From positions 1 to 56,399 of IMG/VR virus record IMGVR_UViG_3300005329_000004: a stretch of DNA of 56,399 bases; one strand, written 5' to 3'. This DNA is from a virus. A program made the position numbers and the translations under genes. The notes under the pieces were generated by a model that was not told the DNA's origin, searched no databases, and saw nothing but the letters and a program-made list of their open reading frames with translations. Shown here one piece after another: positions 48,119 through 56,399 of this stretch (the first letter of the stretch is position 1; each line of letters starts with the position of its first letter).

Positions 48119-49018
48119 ATGACGACGCTCGCGGCGCCGACACTCTTTCCGATCGGCCCCGACTCGCGCGCGAGCATCACGGACTCGCGGTCGTTCCTCA
48201 CCGATGTGCAGCGGACGCGATCGGGGAAAGAGATTCGCCAGGCGTGGCGCTCGGTGCCGGTCCGACGTATCACGTTCACGCTCTCGACCGTCGACGGCGA
48301 TGAGCTATCGCAGTTCATCTCGCTCTGGCTCTTGGCGACCGAAGCGCTCCGGTATCTGGTGCCGCTCTGGCCCGAGGTGACGCAACCCACCGCGTTCCCC
48401 GACGCGCACACGATCACGTGCGACACGACGAACCGCGATTTCGTCGCCGGCGCCCAGGCGCTGCTCTCGCTCTCGGACACCGTCTCCGAACTCGTCACGA
48501 TCGACACCGTGGCGGCCGATCACATCACCACGGTCGGCGCGATCGTCGGCGCGTGGGGATCGTACCCGGTTGGGTCAGTCGCGCTCGCGCCCGTGATGAC
48601 GGGATGGCTCACGCCGCCGACGCGCACGCAGCGCACGCCATACATCGAAGAGATCGCGCTCACGTTCGACGAAGAGTTGCCATCGGTCGCCGGGATGGAC
48701 TCCTCGATCGGCGCGGCGGCGACACCGGCTGGGTATTCGATCACGCTCTCGAGCGACGACTTCGAAACGCAGTGGATCGGGAAGAAATACCACACCCTAA
48801 CGGCGCGCGTGTACGACGAATCCGGGCAGCAGATCCGCGAGCCGAATATCACGTGGACGATCACGCCGCTGGGTTCACTCCACGTCGGTGACCCCGGCGT
48901 CGTCGTCACGTTCCCGCAAAACAAACAGCAGGTGCATTTCGCATTCGTCGCCTCGATCTTCGACTACTTCACGGTGACGGCGACCTACGGCGCGGTCTCG
49001 GCGAGCAAGAACATATGA
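48119..49018 (+). CDS. Tail protein with C-terminal Ig-like domain
   Basis: 299 residues from ATG 48119; the frame is open to a TTG at 48095 inside the tape-measure end. The first 200 residues (LFPIGPDSRASITDSRSFLT, RITFTLSTVDGDELSQFISL) look like a distal tail or tip component. The last 100 (YHTLTARVYDESGQQIREPN, ITWTITPLGSLH) form a bacterial Ig-like domain, which often binds cell surfaces weakly. Right after the tape measure is the usual place for the distal tail protein. Confidence 0.65.
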   Translation: MTTLAAPTLFPIGPDSRASITDSRSFLTDVQRTRSGKEIRQAWRSVPVRRITFTLSTVDGDELSQFISLWLLATEALRYLVPLWPEVTQPTAFPDAHTITCDTTNRDFVAGAQALLSLSDTVSELVTIDTVAADHITTVGAIVGAWGSYPVGSVALAPVMTGWLTPPTRTQRTPYIEEIALTFDEELPSVAGMDSSIGAAATPAGYSITLSSDDFETQWIGKKYHTLTARVYDESGQQIREPNITWTITPLGSLHVGDPGVVVTFPQNKQQVHFAFVASIFDYFTVTATYGAVSASKNI

Positions 49019-49040
49019 GTCGCCGTATGAGGATCCGCTG

Positions 49041-49718
49041 ATGCCGCCGACCTACGCGACCACGCTGACCGATACCGGCGAGCCGCTCCTATTGATGGAG
49101 CCCAATGGCGTCGATCGATCGAACGGGTTGACGCTCCAAGGCGCCGCGGTTGGCGTGCAATCCGGCGCGCAGTTCTTCGACAAGGATCTGGCGAAGGGCG
49201 CGGCGCGGTACGTGTTCGAATTCCTCTGCGTCGATCGCGTCGAGCTCAAGGCGCTCCGCGCGTTCTTCGACGCGCGCGAGGGCCGCGCGCAAGGCTTCTG
49301 GTTTCCGACGTGGGGCGGCGAGCTCCTCGAGGTCTACGACTACAACGATCCGGGCGTATTGCTCGACTACGGGTGGTTCTACTCGCGCGGCTATGACGCG
49401 CTCTTCGCGACGGGCAACATGAGCTATCGCCGCGTGCTCTTCGTCTTCGGCGACGAATTCTCGACGCACAAGATCCTGAACGTCGCGGTGGGTGTTCCCT
49501 CCGCCGGCATCGACCAACTCGGCATGCAATGCGTTGGGCAGTCGGCGGGGTTCACGGTCGGGCGGCCGTGGGTGCCACGCAACGGTGTCTTCTGCTTCCC
49601 GCTGCGATTCTTCCGGTTCGACACGGATGAATTCTCGGTCGACACGCGCCCCAACGGCGGCGGCGTCGTCGCACTCCCCATTATCGAGACGCCAGAGATG
49701 GCCGTCTTCTCGGCCTAG
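49041..49718 (+). CDS. Minor tail protein (tip)
   Basis: 225 residues. FFDKDLAKGAARYVFEFLCV, DRVELKALRAFFDAREGRAQ and GFWFPTWGGELLEV fit the tip proteins seen in phages and gene transfer agents; the FDAREGRAQGFW stretch is characteristic (DUF2460-like). It leads into the DUF2163-type gene. Confidence 0.62.
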   Translation: MPPTYATTLTDTGEPLLLMEPNGVDRSNGLTLQGAAVGVQSGAQFFDKDLAKGAARYVFEFLCVDRVELKALRAFFDAREGRAQGFWFPTWGGELLEVYDYNDPGVLLDYGWFYSRGYDALFATGNMSYRRVLFVFGDEFSTHKILNVAVGVPSAGIDQLGMQCVGQSAGFTVGRPWVPRNGVFCFPLRFFRFDTDEFSVDTRPNGGGVVALPIIETPEMAVFSA

Positions 49719-49720
49719 CG

Positions 49721-50545
49721 ATGGGCTACTCGGATCTTGAGAAAGCGGGCGGCAAACCGCGCGAGCTCTACACGTTCGCGCGTTCGGACCAGCTCTGGCG
49801 CTATGCCTCGGGGGCAACGGCGGTCAGCGTCACATATCCGATCAAAGGCACGCCGACCATCTATCCCGCCGCCGTGATCTCGCGCGGGCGGATTCAGCGC
49901 TCGAATGAAACAGGGACACTGACCGTCCACGTCACGCTCGCGCACACGCTGCCCGTCGCCGCCGCGCTCCGAGAATTCCGCACGATGCCGATGGTGTTGG
50001 GCATTCACCGCCAGCAAGACGATCCGTCGTCGCTGCCCGTGCTCATGATGTACGGCAACGTGGCCAACGTCACGCTCAACGAAGGACTCGTCGAGGTGGA
50101 CGTGATCTCGGACGAAGCGCGCTTCGGTCAGCCGTTCCCGAAGTTGCTCATTGACCGGACGTGCCAACTGGCGTTTGGCAGCGCACGGTGCGGCGTGAAC
50201 GAAGACGACTTTGGCTTCGATACCACGATCACCGCCATTGGACGTTCACAGCTCACGCTCGCGGCGACCGCCTTGGTGCCACCCGAGTATTACGACGCGG
50301 GGCAGATCGTCTTCACGGCCACGCGCGAGCGGGCGTTCATCGCCAAGCGCCTGCTCACGGGTCCGACGTTCTTCATCTTCGGCCAAGTGCCGAGCGGGGT
50401 CGCGATCGGCGACGCGGTGAAACTGATCGCGGGCGATGACAAGTCCCGCGATACGTGCCGGGACAAGTTCAACAACGTCGCGAATTTCTTTGGCTTCAAT
50501 GAACTGCCATCGACCGATCCGATGGTGACGGGGATCGTCGTATGA
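49721..50545 (+). CDS. DUF2163/BR0599-type minor tail protein
   Basis: 274 residues. The two Cys-containing C-terminal signatures are present: LIDRTCQLAFGSARCGVNED and RDTCRDKFNNVANFFGFNEL, ending STDPM. These occur in the phage BR0599/DUF2163 family at the tail tip of many siphoviruses and gene transfer agents. Position just before the hub protein supports this. Confidence 0.75.
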   Translation: MGYSDLEKAGGKPRELYTFARSDQLWRYASGATAVSVTYPIKGTPTIYPAAVISRGRIQRSNETGTLTVHVTLAHTLPVAAALREFRTMPMVLGIHRQQDDPSSLPVLMMYGNVANVTLNEGLVEVDVISDEARFGQPFPKLLIDRTCQLAFGSARCGVNEDDFGFDTTITAIGRSQLTLAATALVPPEYYDAGQIVFTATRERAFIAKRLLTGPTFFIFGQVPSGVAIGDAVKLIAGDDKSRDTCRDKFNNVANFFGFNELPSTDPMVTGIVV

Positions 50546-50592
50546 GCGCACTCGTGAACGGCCCGATGGGCACGACGATGAGGACTCGCTGA

Positions 50593-52974
50593 ATGTTCTG
50601 GTTTGTCCAGATCGGACTCTTGCTCCTGACGACGTTCGCGGCGCGCGCCATTACGTCGTGGATTCAGGCGCGACAGAAGCCGCCGGGCCTTCCTGAATTC
50701 CAGGCGCCGATCGTCGCGACCGGCACGCCCATCACGGTGCACTACGGCACGTGCCGATTCCAAGGCGTGACCGCGTGGTTCGGTGGCGCGGAGCTCGTGG
50801 AAGTCAACCTGAGCACGATCGACAACGTGTTCCGGATTGGCCGCACGAGAACGCTCGCCTATCAGTACAAAGTCACGCTGATGCAGGTGCTGTGCTGGGG
50901 CCAGGTGACGGAGATCAAGAACATGATCTTCGGCAACCGCCCGCTCTCGGATCAGGCGCTGTCGCAGCAGTTCGATTTAGGTGACGGGGTCGTGGTCCCT
51001 GTCCCGACGTTCGGGGGCGTCAACATCTTCGATGTCCCGCCCGGGAGTGTCGGGTCGATCGAGATCTATCACGGCGGCGTGGCAGCGGCCACGCTCTTCT
51101 TGCCCAACATCTTCGGCGGTCGGGGCCGGGGCGGCGGGTTCACCGCCGGCGGCGGCGACGCGAACAATCCCTACGGCGGATTCCTTCGCTTCTACATCGG
51201 GAATCGCAACACCGATCCGGACCCCGTGATGGAGGCGGCACTGGGCGTTGGGAACGTGCCCAACTACAACGATCTCTGCTACATGGTGTGGGATGGCGTC
51301 AACGTCGGCGAGTCGTCCCAAGTGCCGGCGATCGACTACATCCTCTTCCGCGGAGCGCAGTTCACGTTCGCCGGGGTCGGCGCGAACGTCGGCACGCGGA
51401 GTATTGCCGGGGCCAAGTCGGATTGGCAGATGGTCGATTACAGTCCCGTCGCGATCCTCTACGACATGCTGGTGAATCCGATCTACGGGCTCGGGTTCTC
51501 TCCCGACATGATCGACACCGCGAGCCTCCAGGACGCGCACACGCAGCTGGTGCTCGTCGAAGGCTTGGGCATGTCGATGAAGTTCGCCGGCGACCGATCG
51601 TCCGTCGAGGAGGCCATCCGCGAGATCGAACGCACCGTCGACGGCGTGTTGAATCGCGACCCGTTCACGTTCAAGTGGACGTTCAAGCTCATTCGCGACG
51701 AGGCGCCCGACGCGCCGTCGTTCGCCGCGCTCCGATCGTTCGATGAATCGAGCATCACCGGGCTCAAACTCAACAGGTCGGAGTGGATCGACACGTTCAA
51801 TGTGCTGACGGTCGAGTTCACGGACGCCGAACGGCTGCTCGAGAAGAACACCGTCACGCTCCGGAACGACGCCAACATCGCGATGACGGGCGGCGAGCGC
51901 GCGATGCCCAACGTGCAGTATCTCGGTATCACAGACCGCGCGACGGCGCTCAAACTCAACGCGCGTGATCTTCGAAAGACGTCCGTCCCCCTCTGGAAAG
52001 GCCAGATGAAGACCACACGCGCCGGCTGGGATTTGGAGCGGGGCGACGTGTTCAAGCTGACGTACGCCAAGTATGAGATCTCGGAGCTCGTGATGCGCGT
52101 GCTCGCGATCGATTACGGCACCGAAGACGACAACGAGATGACGATCGACATCGTCGAGGACGTGTTCCACTACGACACGATCGCCACGCCGTCGGCTGTA
52201 CCGTCGCCGCCAGTGCTGACGTCGAGCGCGATTCGGCCGACGGTAATCTCGGTGTCGCAAACGAAATCCGGCGCCGTCGGCACGCTCACCTTCACGCCGC
52301 TCGATCCAGAGCACCGCATCACCGAAGTCGCCGTCAACACGATGGCCGGCGGCGGGAGCCCAAGCGGGTGGGTCGTGCTCGCGACCGGCACGCCGATGGA
52401 CGACCTGTCGCACCCGTTCAGCGCCACGGTGGCGCTCAATTCGCTGGGCGACAGTTCGATCGCCTACCGCATCACGTACGATTGGTTCGGCCAGAGCTTG
52501 ACGCTCGAAGACGAATTCGTGTTCCCGATGGGCGCGGCGTCGGGCTCGACACAGGTCACCGGCTCGCCATCGGGTGGTGTGATCACGTGGGACGTCACGG
52601 GCAAAACCGACGAGACGCTCTCCGTCATCCTGAGCGCGAACGCGAGTCTCGTGATCACCGGGCAGACGAATGGGTTCCGTGGCCGCGTGCTCGTGACATC
52701 GACGGGCGCGGGTGGCTATTCGCTGACGCTCCCGCCGGGGAGTCTCTACGGCACCGGCGCGTCGTCGGTCGTTACGCTCGGCCTCAAGGATGAGTTAGAG
52801 GTCTACTACGACGGCACGTATTTCTGGTGGTCGCTACTCGTGCACATCACGACGCTGCCACCGATTCCGCTCAACGCGACGCTCGACGCGCGCGTGACGA
52901 TGGACGCGACACTCAACGGATCGGGCTCGACGATGCACGTCGAAGGCAGCGCGACCGGCGATCTCAGTATCTAG
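50593..52974 (+). CDS. Tail tip hub / receptor-region protein (gpJ-like)
   Basis: 793 residues. An N-terminal hydrophobic segment (FVQIGLLLLTTFAARAITSW) is followed by APIVATGTPITVHYGTCRFQ and a long baseplate-hub region to about residue 540 (VAILYDMLVNPIYGLGFSPD, SVEEAIREIERTVDGVLNRD, FKWTFKLIRDEAPDAPSFAA, TLRNDANIAMTGGERA), matching the putative phage tail/hub family. The last 250 residues are Ser/Thr/Gly-rich strands, likely fibronectin-like or fibre domains. It forms the tail tip and probably positions the receptor-binding fibres downstream. Confidence 0.75.
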   Translation: MFWFVQIGLLLLTTFAARAITSWIQARQKPPGLPEFQAPIVATGTPITVHYGTCRFQGVTAWFGGAELVEVNLSTIDNVFRIGRTRTLAYQYKVTLMQVLCWGQVTEIKNMIFGNRPLSDQALSQQFDLGDGVVVPVPTFGGVNIFDVPPGSVGSIEIYHGGVAAATLFLPNIFGGRGRGGGFTAGGGDANNPYGGFLRFYIGNRNTDPDPVMEAALGVGNVPNYNDLCYMVWDGVNVGESSQVPAIDYILFRGAQFTFAGVGANVGTRSIAGAKSDWQMVDYSPVAILYDMLVNPIYGLGFSPDMIDTASLQDAHTQLVLVEGLGMSMKFAGDRSSVEEAIREIERTVDGVLNRDPFTFKWTFKLIRDEAPDAPSFAALRSFDESSITGLKLNRSEWIDTFNVLTVEFTDAERLLEKNTVTLRNDANIAMTGGERAMPNVQYLGITDRATALKLNARDLRKTSVPLWKGQMKTTRAGWDLERGDVFKLTYAKYEISELVMRVLAIDYGTEDDNEMTIDIVEDVFHYDTIATPSAVPSPPVLTSSAIRPTVISVSQTKSGAVGTLTFTPLDPEHRITEVAVNTMAGGGSPSGWVVLATGTPMDDLSHPFSATVALNSLGDSSIAYRITYDWFGQSLTLEDEFVFPMGAASGSTQVTGSPSGGVITWDVTGKTDETLSVILSANASLVITGQTNGFRGRVLVTSTGAGGYSLTLPPGSLYGTGASSVVTLGLKDELEVYYDGTYFWWSLLVHITTLPPIPLNATLDARVTMDATLNGSGSTMHVEGSATGDLSI

Positions 52975-53010
52975 CAGCATCGAGCAGTATCTCAACGTGA
53001 GGCCAAGGCA

Positions 53011-54039
53011 ATGACGCTGATCAATTTCGACGGGTTCGACCAAGGCTTGAATAGCGGCTCCGCATGGAACGACGACTACTGGGACAACATGGGCAGTCAG
53101 TCGCTGTCCAATTCCGTGACCCGGTTCGGCACCGGGTTTTCGCTCGCCATGCCGAACGGAACGGAGCTATTCAAAACGATTGGATTCAACGTTAGTGAAA
53201 TCATCACCGGTCTCGCGCCGTACGCGACCGCGTCGGGCGGCGCCACGACGGCGCCGTTCTTCACGTTTTACGATGGTGCGACAGCCCAGTGCACGATTTG
53301 CGGAGAGACGAACGGCGACGTCACACTCCGGCGCGGCTCGTACACCGGAACCATTGTCGCGACGATCGCATCGAAGTTCTTTCGCGATGCGCCGATGGAC
53401 GGATTCGGATTTCGCGTCAAGTTCAGCGCGACGGTCGGCGAGTTCCAGGTCTGGAAGAACGGGGCGTCGATTCTCAACGTCTCGGGTCTCAACTCTATCT
53501 CGACCGCCAACGCGTATTGCACGAAATACTCGGTGGGACCGAGCACGCATTTTTCGACGTTCGCGGACGACGTATTCGCCCTCGCCGTCGACGCGACCGC
53601 TCCGAATACCTTCCCCGGCGACACGCGCGTCTATTCGCTGCTTCCAGATGGTGCCGGCGCATCGACCCAGTGGACACCCAACACCGGGTCAAACTTTTCG
53701 AATGTTGGGCGGGCGAGCGGCACCGAAGATAGCAACTACAATTCCGACAGCACGCCGGGCCACCTGGACGAATACACGCTCGGCAACCTCCCAGGCGGAT
53801 TTCTCGGGACCGTGCTCGCGTTTCAAGCGAACGGGCGAGCTCGGAAAGACGACGCCGGCTTGCGGCAGTACGCGATCCGCATGAATTCGGGCGGGACGAC
53901 GCAGGACTGCGCGACGCAAACGCTCGGCGGCTCTTACGCCACGCATCGCGAGCATTTTGTCAAAGACTGGAACGGCAACGTCGATTGGACCGCTACCGCG
54001 ATCAACGCGCTGAAACTCGGGCCGCTCGAAGTGGCATAA
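53011..54039 (+). CDS. Tail fibre with lectin-like fold
   Basis: 342 residues. NFDGFDQGLNSGSAWNDDYW begins a jelly-roll of ConA-like type (FGFRVKFSATVGEFQVWKNG, SILNVSGLNSISTANAYCTK), and the C-terminal part (SYATHREHFVKDWNGNVDWT) recurs in phage fibre proteins. It likely binds host surface glycans. First gene after the hub. Confidence 0.68.
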   Translation: MTLINFDGFDQGLNSGSAWNDDYWDNMGSQSLSNSVTRFGTGFSLAMPNGTELFKTIGFNVSEIITGLAPYATASGGATTAPFFTFYDGATAQCTICGETNGDVTLRRGSYTGTIVATIASKFFRDAPMDGFGFRVKFSATVGEFQVWKNGASILNVSGLNSISTANAYCTKYSVGPSTHFSTFADDVFALAVDATAPNTFPGDTRVYSLLPDGAGASTQWTPNTGSNFSNVGRASGTEDSNYNSDSTPGHLDEYTLGNLPGGFLGTVLAFQANGRARKDDAGLRQYAIRMNSGGTTQDCATQTLGGSYATHREHFVKDWNGNVDWTATAINALKLGPLEVA

Positions 54040-54042
54040 CGA

Positions 54043-54618
54043 ATGGCGAATCGGGTCTCGCAGATCACGGGGCAGGTTCTCGCCGCACCAACCGGCGCGA
54101 ATGCGCGAGTCAGTCAGGTCACCGGCCAAGTGATGGCCGTCCCGACGAGCGCTAATGCGCGCGTCAGTCAGGTCACAGCGCAAGTCTGGGCGACGATCGT
54201 CAACCCGCAGCACGCGATCGCCGGGTATCTCAAAGATCAACTCATCACGCATCTCTTCCGGACGGCGTCGTTCGCGAAGGTCACGACGGGCCTCTGGATC
54301 GCGCTCTACACCGTCGTTCCGACCGACGTCACGCTCTGGACCGAAGTGACGGGCGGCTCGTACGCGCGCGCGATGATTCTCCCGCGCGACGACAACTGGT
54401 CCGCGCCCGTATCCGGCGACGGCACGACGCACAATCTCGTCGACGTGCTCTTTCCGACGCCGACCGCCGACTGGGGAACGATTCTCGGCTACGCGATCCT
54501 CGACGCACCGACCGGCGGCAACATGCTCTTCTTCTCGACCCTGACGACCGTGCAGGCTGTCACGGTCGGATCAAATCCGCGGTTCCTCGCGACCAAACTG
54601 ACCGCGACCCTCGACTAG
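54043..54618 (+). CDS. Tail fibre paralogue 1 with N-terminal repeats
   Basis: 191 residues. Three 18-residue repeats at the start (RVSQITGQVLAAPTGANA, RVSQVTGQVMAVPTSANA, RVSQVTAQVWA...) precede a C-terminal domain of 140 residues (LITHLFRTASFAKVTTGLWI, EVTGGSYARAMILPRDDNW) that is paralogous to the next gene. The domain family is known from phage tail proteins. Repeats may act as an adaptor to the fibre upstream. Confidence 0.65.
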   Translation: MANRVSQITGQVLAAPTGANARVSQVTGQVMAVPTSANARVSQVTAQVWATIVNPQHAIAGYLKDQLITHLFRTASFAKVTTGLWIALYTVVPTDVTLWTEVTGGSYARAMILPRDDNWSAPVSGDGTTHNLVDVLFPTPTADWGTILGYAILDAPTGGNMLFFSTLTTVQAVTVGSNPRFLATKLTATLD

Positions 54619-54660
54619 TCCTCGACTCACTCTCGAACATTCCTCGACTCAGAGCCCGCC

Positions 54661-55074
54661 ATGAGCTTCGCACTGTCTGACTATCTCGAAGGGCAACTCA
54701 TCGCCCATCTGTTCCGCACCGCGTCCTTCTCGAAGCCGAGCGGGCTCTGGATCGGACTCCTCACGGTGTCGCCAACCGATTCGACGGGCGGCACCGAAGT
54801 CACCGGTGGCTCCTACGCCCGGGTGTCTGTCCCGCCACTCGACGCCAACTGGGCCGCGCCGGTCTCGGGGAACGGCAAAACGAGTAACGTCAACGCCGTC
54901 ACGTTCCCCTCACCGACTGCGAACTGGGGCACGGTCGTCGCGATCGGCATCTTCGACGCGTCGAGCGCTGGCAACCTCCTCTTCTACGGCGCGTTGGTCC
55001 CGACCAAAACGGTCAACAACGGGGACGCGGCGCCGACATTCGCTCCGGGGGCCCTCGTCATCACGTTCGACTGA
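54661..55074 (+). CDS. Tail fibre paralogue 2
   Basis: 137 residues, corresponding to the C-terminal domain of the gene before (LIAHLFRTASFSKPSGLWIG, EVTGGSYARVSVPPLDANW, NWGTVVAIGIFDASSAGNLL). It is a small, beta-rich, common phage tail module. Tandem duplication of this module gives two versions of a putative receptor-binding unit. Confidence 0.68.
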   Translation: MSFALSDYLEGQLIAHLFRTASFSKPSGLWIGLLTVSPTDSTGGTEVTGGSYARVSVPPLDANWAAPVSGNGKTSNVNAVTFPSPTANWGTVVAIGIFDASSAGNLLFYGALVPTKTVNNGDAAPTFAPGALVITFD

Positions 55075-55252
55075 TCGCGCCTCGTCTGCGCGGATGCATT
55101 GCAATCGACTCTCGCACTTTTAGTGTCTTCATAGTAGCGTATACGGTGTAGGCGTAAGTGCAGGTGTAGTCCCGCAGGTCTGTGGCCAGCGCGGTGCGCG
55201 GCCGTCGTGTGTGGTACTTCCGACGTCCGAACGCCCAACTCTCGACTCTCCA
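55075..55252 (+). other. Gap between fibre and lysis genes
   Basis: 178 bases without a gene. The part 55118-55160 is AT-richer and contains GTATAC and two GTGTAG copies; it could hold a lysis promoter, but no good -35/-10 pair is visible. Confidence 0.3.
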
Positions 55253-55777
55253 ATGAGCGAGCCGCGCATGGCCGTGCTTCCAATGCAATCCGTTCCCCCG
55301 CCGTCAGCCGCCGATACCGAATGGTGGAAGCTGATCGCGGCCACCGCCCTGGGCTTCCTCGGGTCGCTCGTCAGTTTCCGCACGCGATTCTACGCCTTGA
55401 AGCGCGACATCGACGACGAGCGGCGAGCGCGGGATGCCCACAAAGAGGAAGTCGCTGAGAAGCTCGTCGCGGTCGAGACGCGCATCGCGGAGTCGATCGA
55501 CGCGATCCGCCGGTCGGTCGAAGACCGGCGCAATTCGGAGTCGGCGGCCGAACTCCGCGGCGAAGCCCATACGCGGGACGCGCTCAACGCCATCCGCCGC
55601 GACAACGACAAAAACCACGAAGAGAACCGCGACCGACTCCGCGCGATGCGGCAACAGTTGATCGCGATGGTGCAACTCGTGGGGAAGATCGCGCGCGTCA
55701 CGCAGGGCGTCGATCAAGACGAAGTCGACATGATGCTCGGTCGCTTCCTCATGGTCGAAGTCGAACGGGCCGACTGA
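55253..55777 (+). CDS. Membrane-anchored coiled-coil lysis-region protein
   Basis: 174 residues from ATG 55253. One hydrophobic span (WWKLIAATALGFLGSLVSF, about residues 24-42) is followed by a long charged coiled coil (KRDIDDERRARDAHKEEVAE, IAESIDAIRRSVEDRRNSES). It may be a holin regulator, an antiholin or part of the spanin-type system. It lies first in the lysis cassette. Confidence 0.55.
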   Translation: MSEPRMAVLPMQSVPPPSAADTEWWKLIAATALGFLGSLVSFRTRFYALKRDIDDERRARDAHKEEVAEKLVAVETRIAESIDAIRRSVEDRRNSESAAELRGEAHTRDALNAIRRDNDKNHEENRDRLRAMRQQLIAMVQLVGKIARVTQGVDQDEVDMMLGRFLMVEVERAD

Positions 55778-55796
55778 AAAACAACGGAGAGATTCG

Positions 55797-56177
55797 ATGA
55801 CGAAACTCCTAGCGATCACGGACGAGAACTCGACGACGCTCAAGCTCGAAGCGACACGGCCGAGCATTTGGGCCATCATCCCGGGCTTCATCATCTTCTT
55901 GGTCGGCGCGGCGATCCTCTATCCCGAGATCCGGATCTCGATCGCGACCAAACAAGAGCCCCACATCTGGCACCTCCTGCTCTCGGGCGGCGTGTGCGTG
56001 CTGGGCGTGATGATTCCGTTCTATCGGCAGATCACGCCGGGGATGCGGCAGCTCTCGGTCTTCATTGCGCCGTACGTGCCGAAGTTCAATGGTAGTCGCC
56101 CTGGCGATCCGCAGGCTGACGGCTCGGTCAATCCGCCGAATCCGCCGACGAGTGGAACTACGGGGCCAGGGCAATGA
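55797..56177 (+). CDS. Holin candidate (two membrane spans)
   Basis: 126 residues with GGAG upstream. Two hydrophobic spans, IWAIIPGFIIFLVGAAILYP (about residues 24-43) and WHLLLSGGVCVLGVMIPFY (about 58-77), then a Pro/Gly-rich hydrophilic tail. Two spans with a hydrophilic end fit class II holins. It overlaps the endolysin start by ATGA, the usual holin-endolysin order. Confidence 0.6.
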   Translation: MTKLLAITDENSTTLKLEATRPSIWAIIPGFIIFLVGAAILYPEIRISIATKQEPHIWHLLLSGGVCVLGVMIPFYRQITPGMRQLSVFIAPYVPKFNGSRPGDPQADGSVNPPNPPTSGTTGPGQ

Positions 56178-56399
56178 GCCAAGTCGTCACGGTTCCCGCC
56201 ACGACTCGCGGCTTCGATTGCAACGCGACCATCAACGCCGCCGCCGCGGCCGCGCTCTTCACGCACGGCTACCGCTTCGCCGCACGCTACATCCGCCGGC
56301 GCGAGGCGCGCTCGAGCGACCTCTCGCTGACGGAGATCGCGGTGCTACATCGCGCTGGCCTCGCGATCTCGATCGTGCAGCACGTCGAGCGCGACGGGC
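56174..56399 (+). CDS. Endolysin, DUF1906 type (5' part)
   Basis: N-terminal part of the endolysin, beginning at the ATGA overlap with the holin candidate and running off the right end; it continues at base 111 after the duplicated terminus. It starts MSQVVTVPATTRGFDCNATI and reaches the family's RYI motif. Joined length is 229 residues. Confidence 0.85.
   Translation, partial: MSQVVTVPATTRGFDCNATINAAAAAALFTHGYRFAARYIRRREARSSDLSLTEIAVLHRAGLAISIVQHVERDG
56290..56399. repeat. Terminal 110-bp overlap, right copy
   Basis: Exact copy of bases 1-110. Joining the two copies closes the genome at about 56,289 unique bases and restores a full-length endolysin gene. Confidence 0.95.

Noticed and set aside
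50977-52413. A 478-codon open frame on the minus strand
   Set aside because: Antisense of the tail hub gene, with Arg/His/Val-rich composition typical of mirror frames and no supporting start site.

Overview
The window is one complete, circular genome of a temperate tailed phage (Caudoviricetes, siphovirus-type). The first 110 bases are repeated exactly as the last 110 bases (56290-56399), and the endolysin gene reads through the junction in frame. The unique genome is therefore about 56,289 bp and the contig ends are an arbitrary cut. Base composition is strongly GC-rich, genes are tightly packed, and most neighbours share a 4-base ATGA or GTGA stop/start overlap. Host clues are indirect. 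A spanin-like protein and a lipoprotein signal point to a diderm host. The attP core copies the 3' half of a tRNA-Arg with anticodon TCG. The overall style resembles phages of soil bacteria such as Gemmatimonadota, but that is a guess.

Layout. (1) 55253-56399 and 1-3268: lysis region, with two membrane proteins (holin candidates), a DUF1906-type endolysin split by the contig ends, a small membrane protein, a coiled-coil i-spanin-like protein and a lipoprotein with a lectin-like domain. (2) 3385-6096: tail fibre or appendage genes, including a 611-aa protein with fifteen 22-residue repeats. (3) 8889-6103, minus strand: lysogeny operon of XRE repressor, ImmA-type metalloprotease, a GT87-type membrane glycosyltransferase (likely lysogenic conversion) and two small proteins. 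(4) 8996-22338, plus strand: early region with a Phd-like antitoxin, many small genes, an annealing-protein candidate, a C5-cytosine methyltransferase carrying a second long conserved reading frame, two HNH nucleases, a HerA-like ATPase, an excisionase-like protein and a divergent tyrosine integrase. attP follows (22369-22577). (5) 22631-29666: SNF2-type helicase plus N4/N6 methyltransferase, DUF1376 replication protein, helicase-loader-like protein, STAS-domain protein, small genes, RuvC-like resolvase. (6) 30506-33785: HTH protein, large terminase, tandem paralogues. (7) 33899-55074: portal, MuF-like protein, scaffold, decoration protein, capsid, connectors, major tail protein, tail chaperone with a -1 frameshift site, tape measure, tip proteins and fibres.

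How it works together. ImmA probably relieves XRE repression, excisionase and integrase act at the tRNA-derived attP next to int, and the replication and recombination genes follow. The late genes carry promoter-like sites (33788, 37386) and hairpins after the scaffold, decoration, capsid and major tail genes that could set protein ratios. The most unusual items are the overprinted reading frame inside the C5 methyltransferase (13272-14330), a family of repeats placed at gene starts in 15831-18860, the STAS-domain protein, the GT87 cargo gene, and the paired CCCCGA repeats flanking attP.
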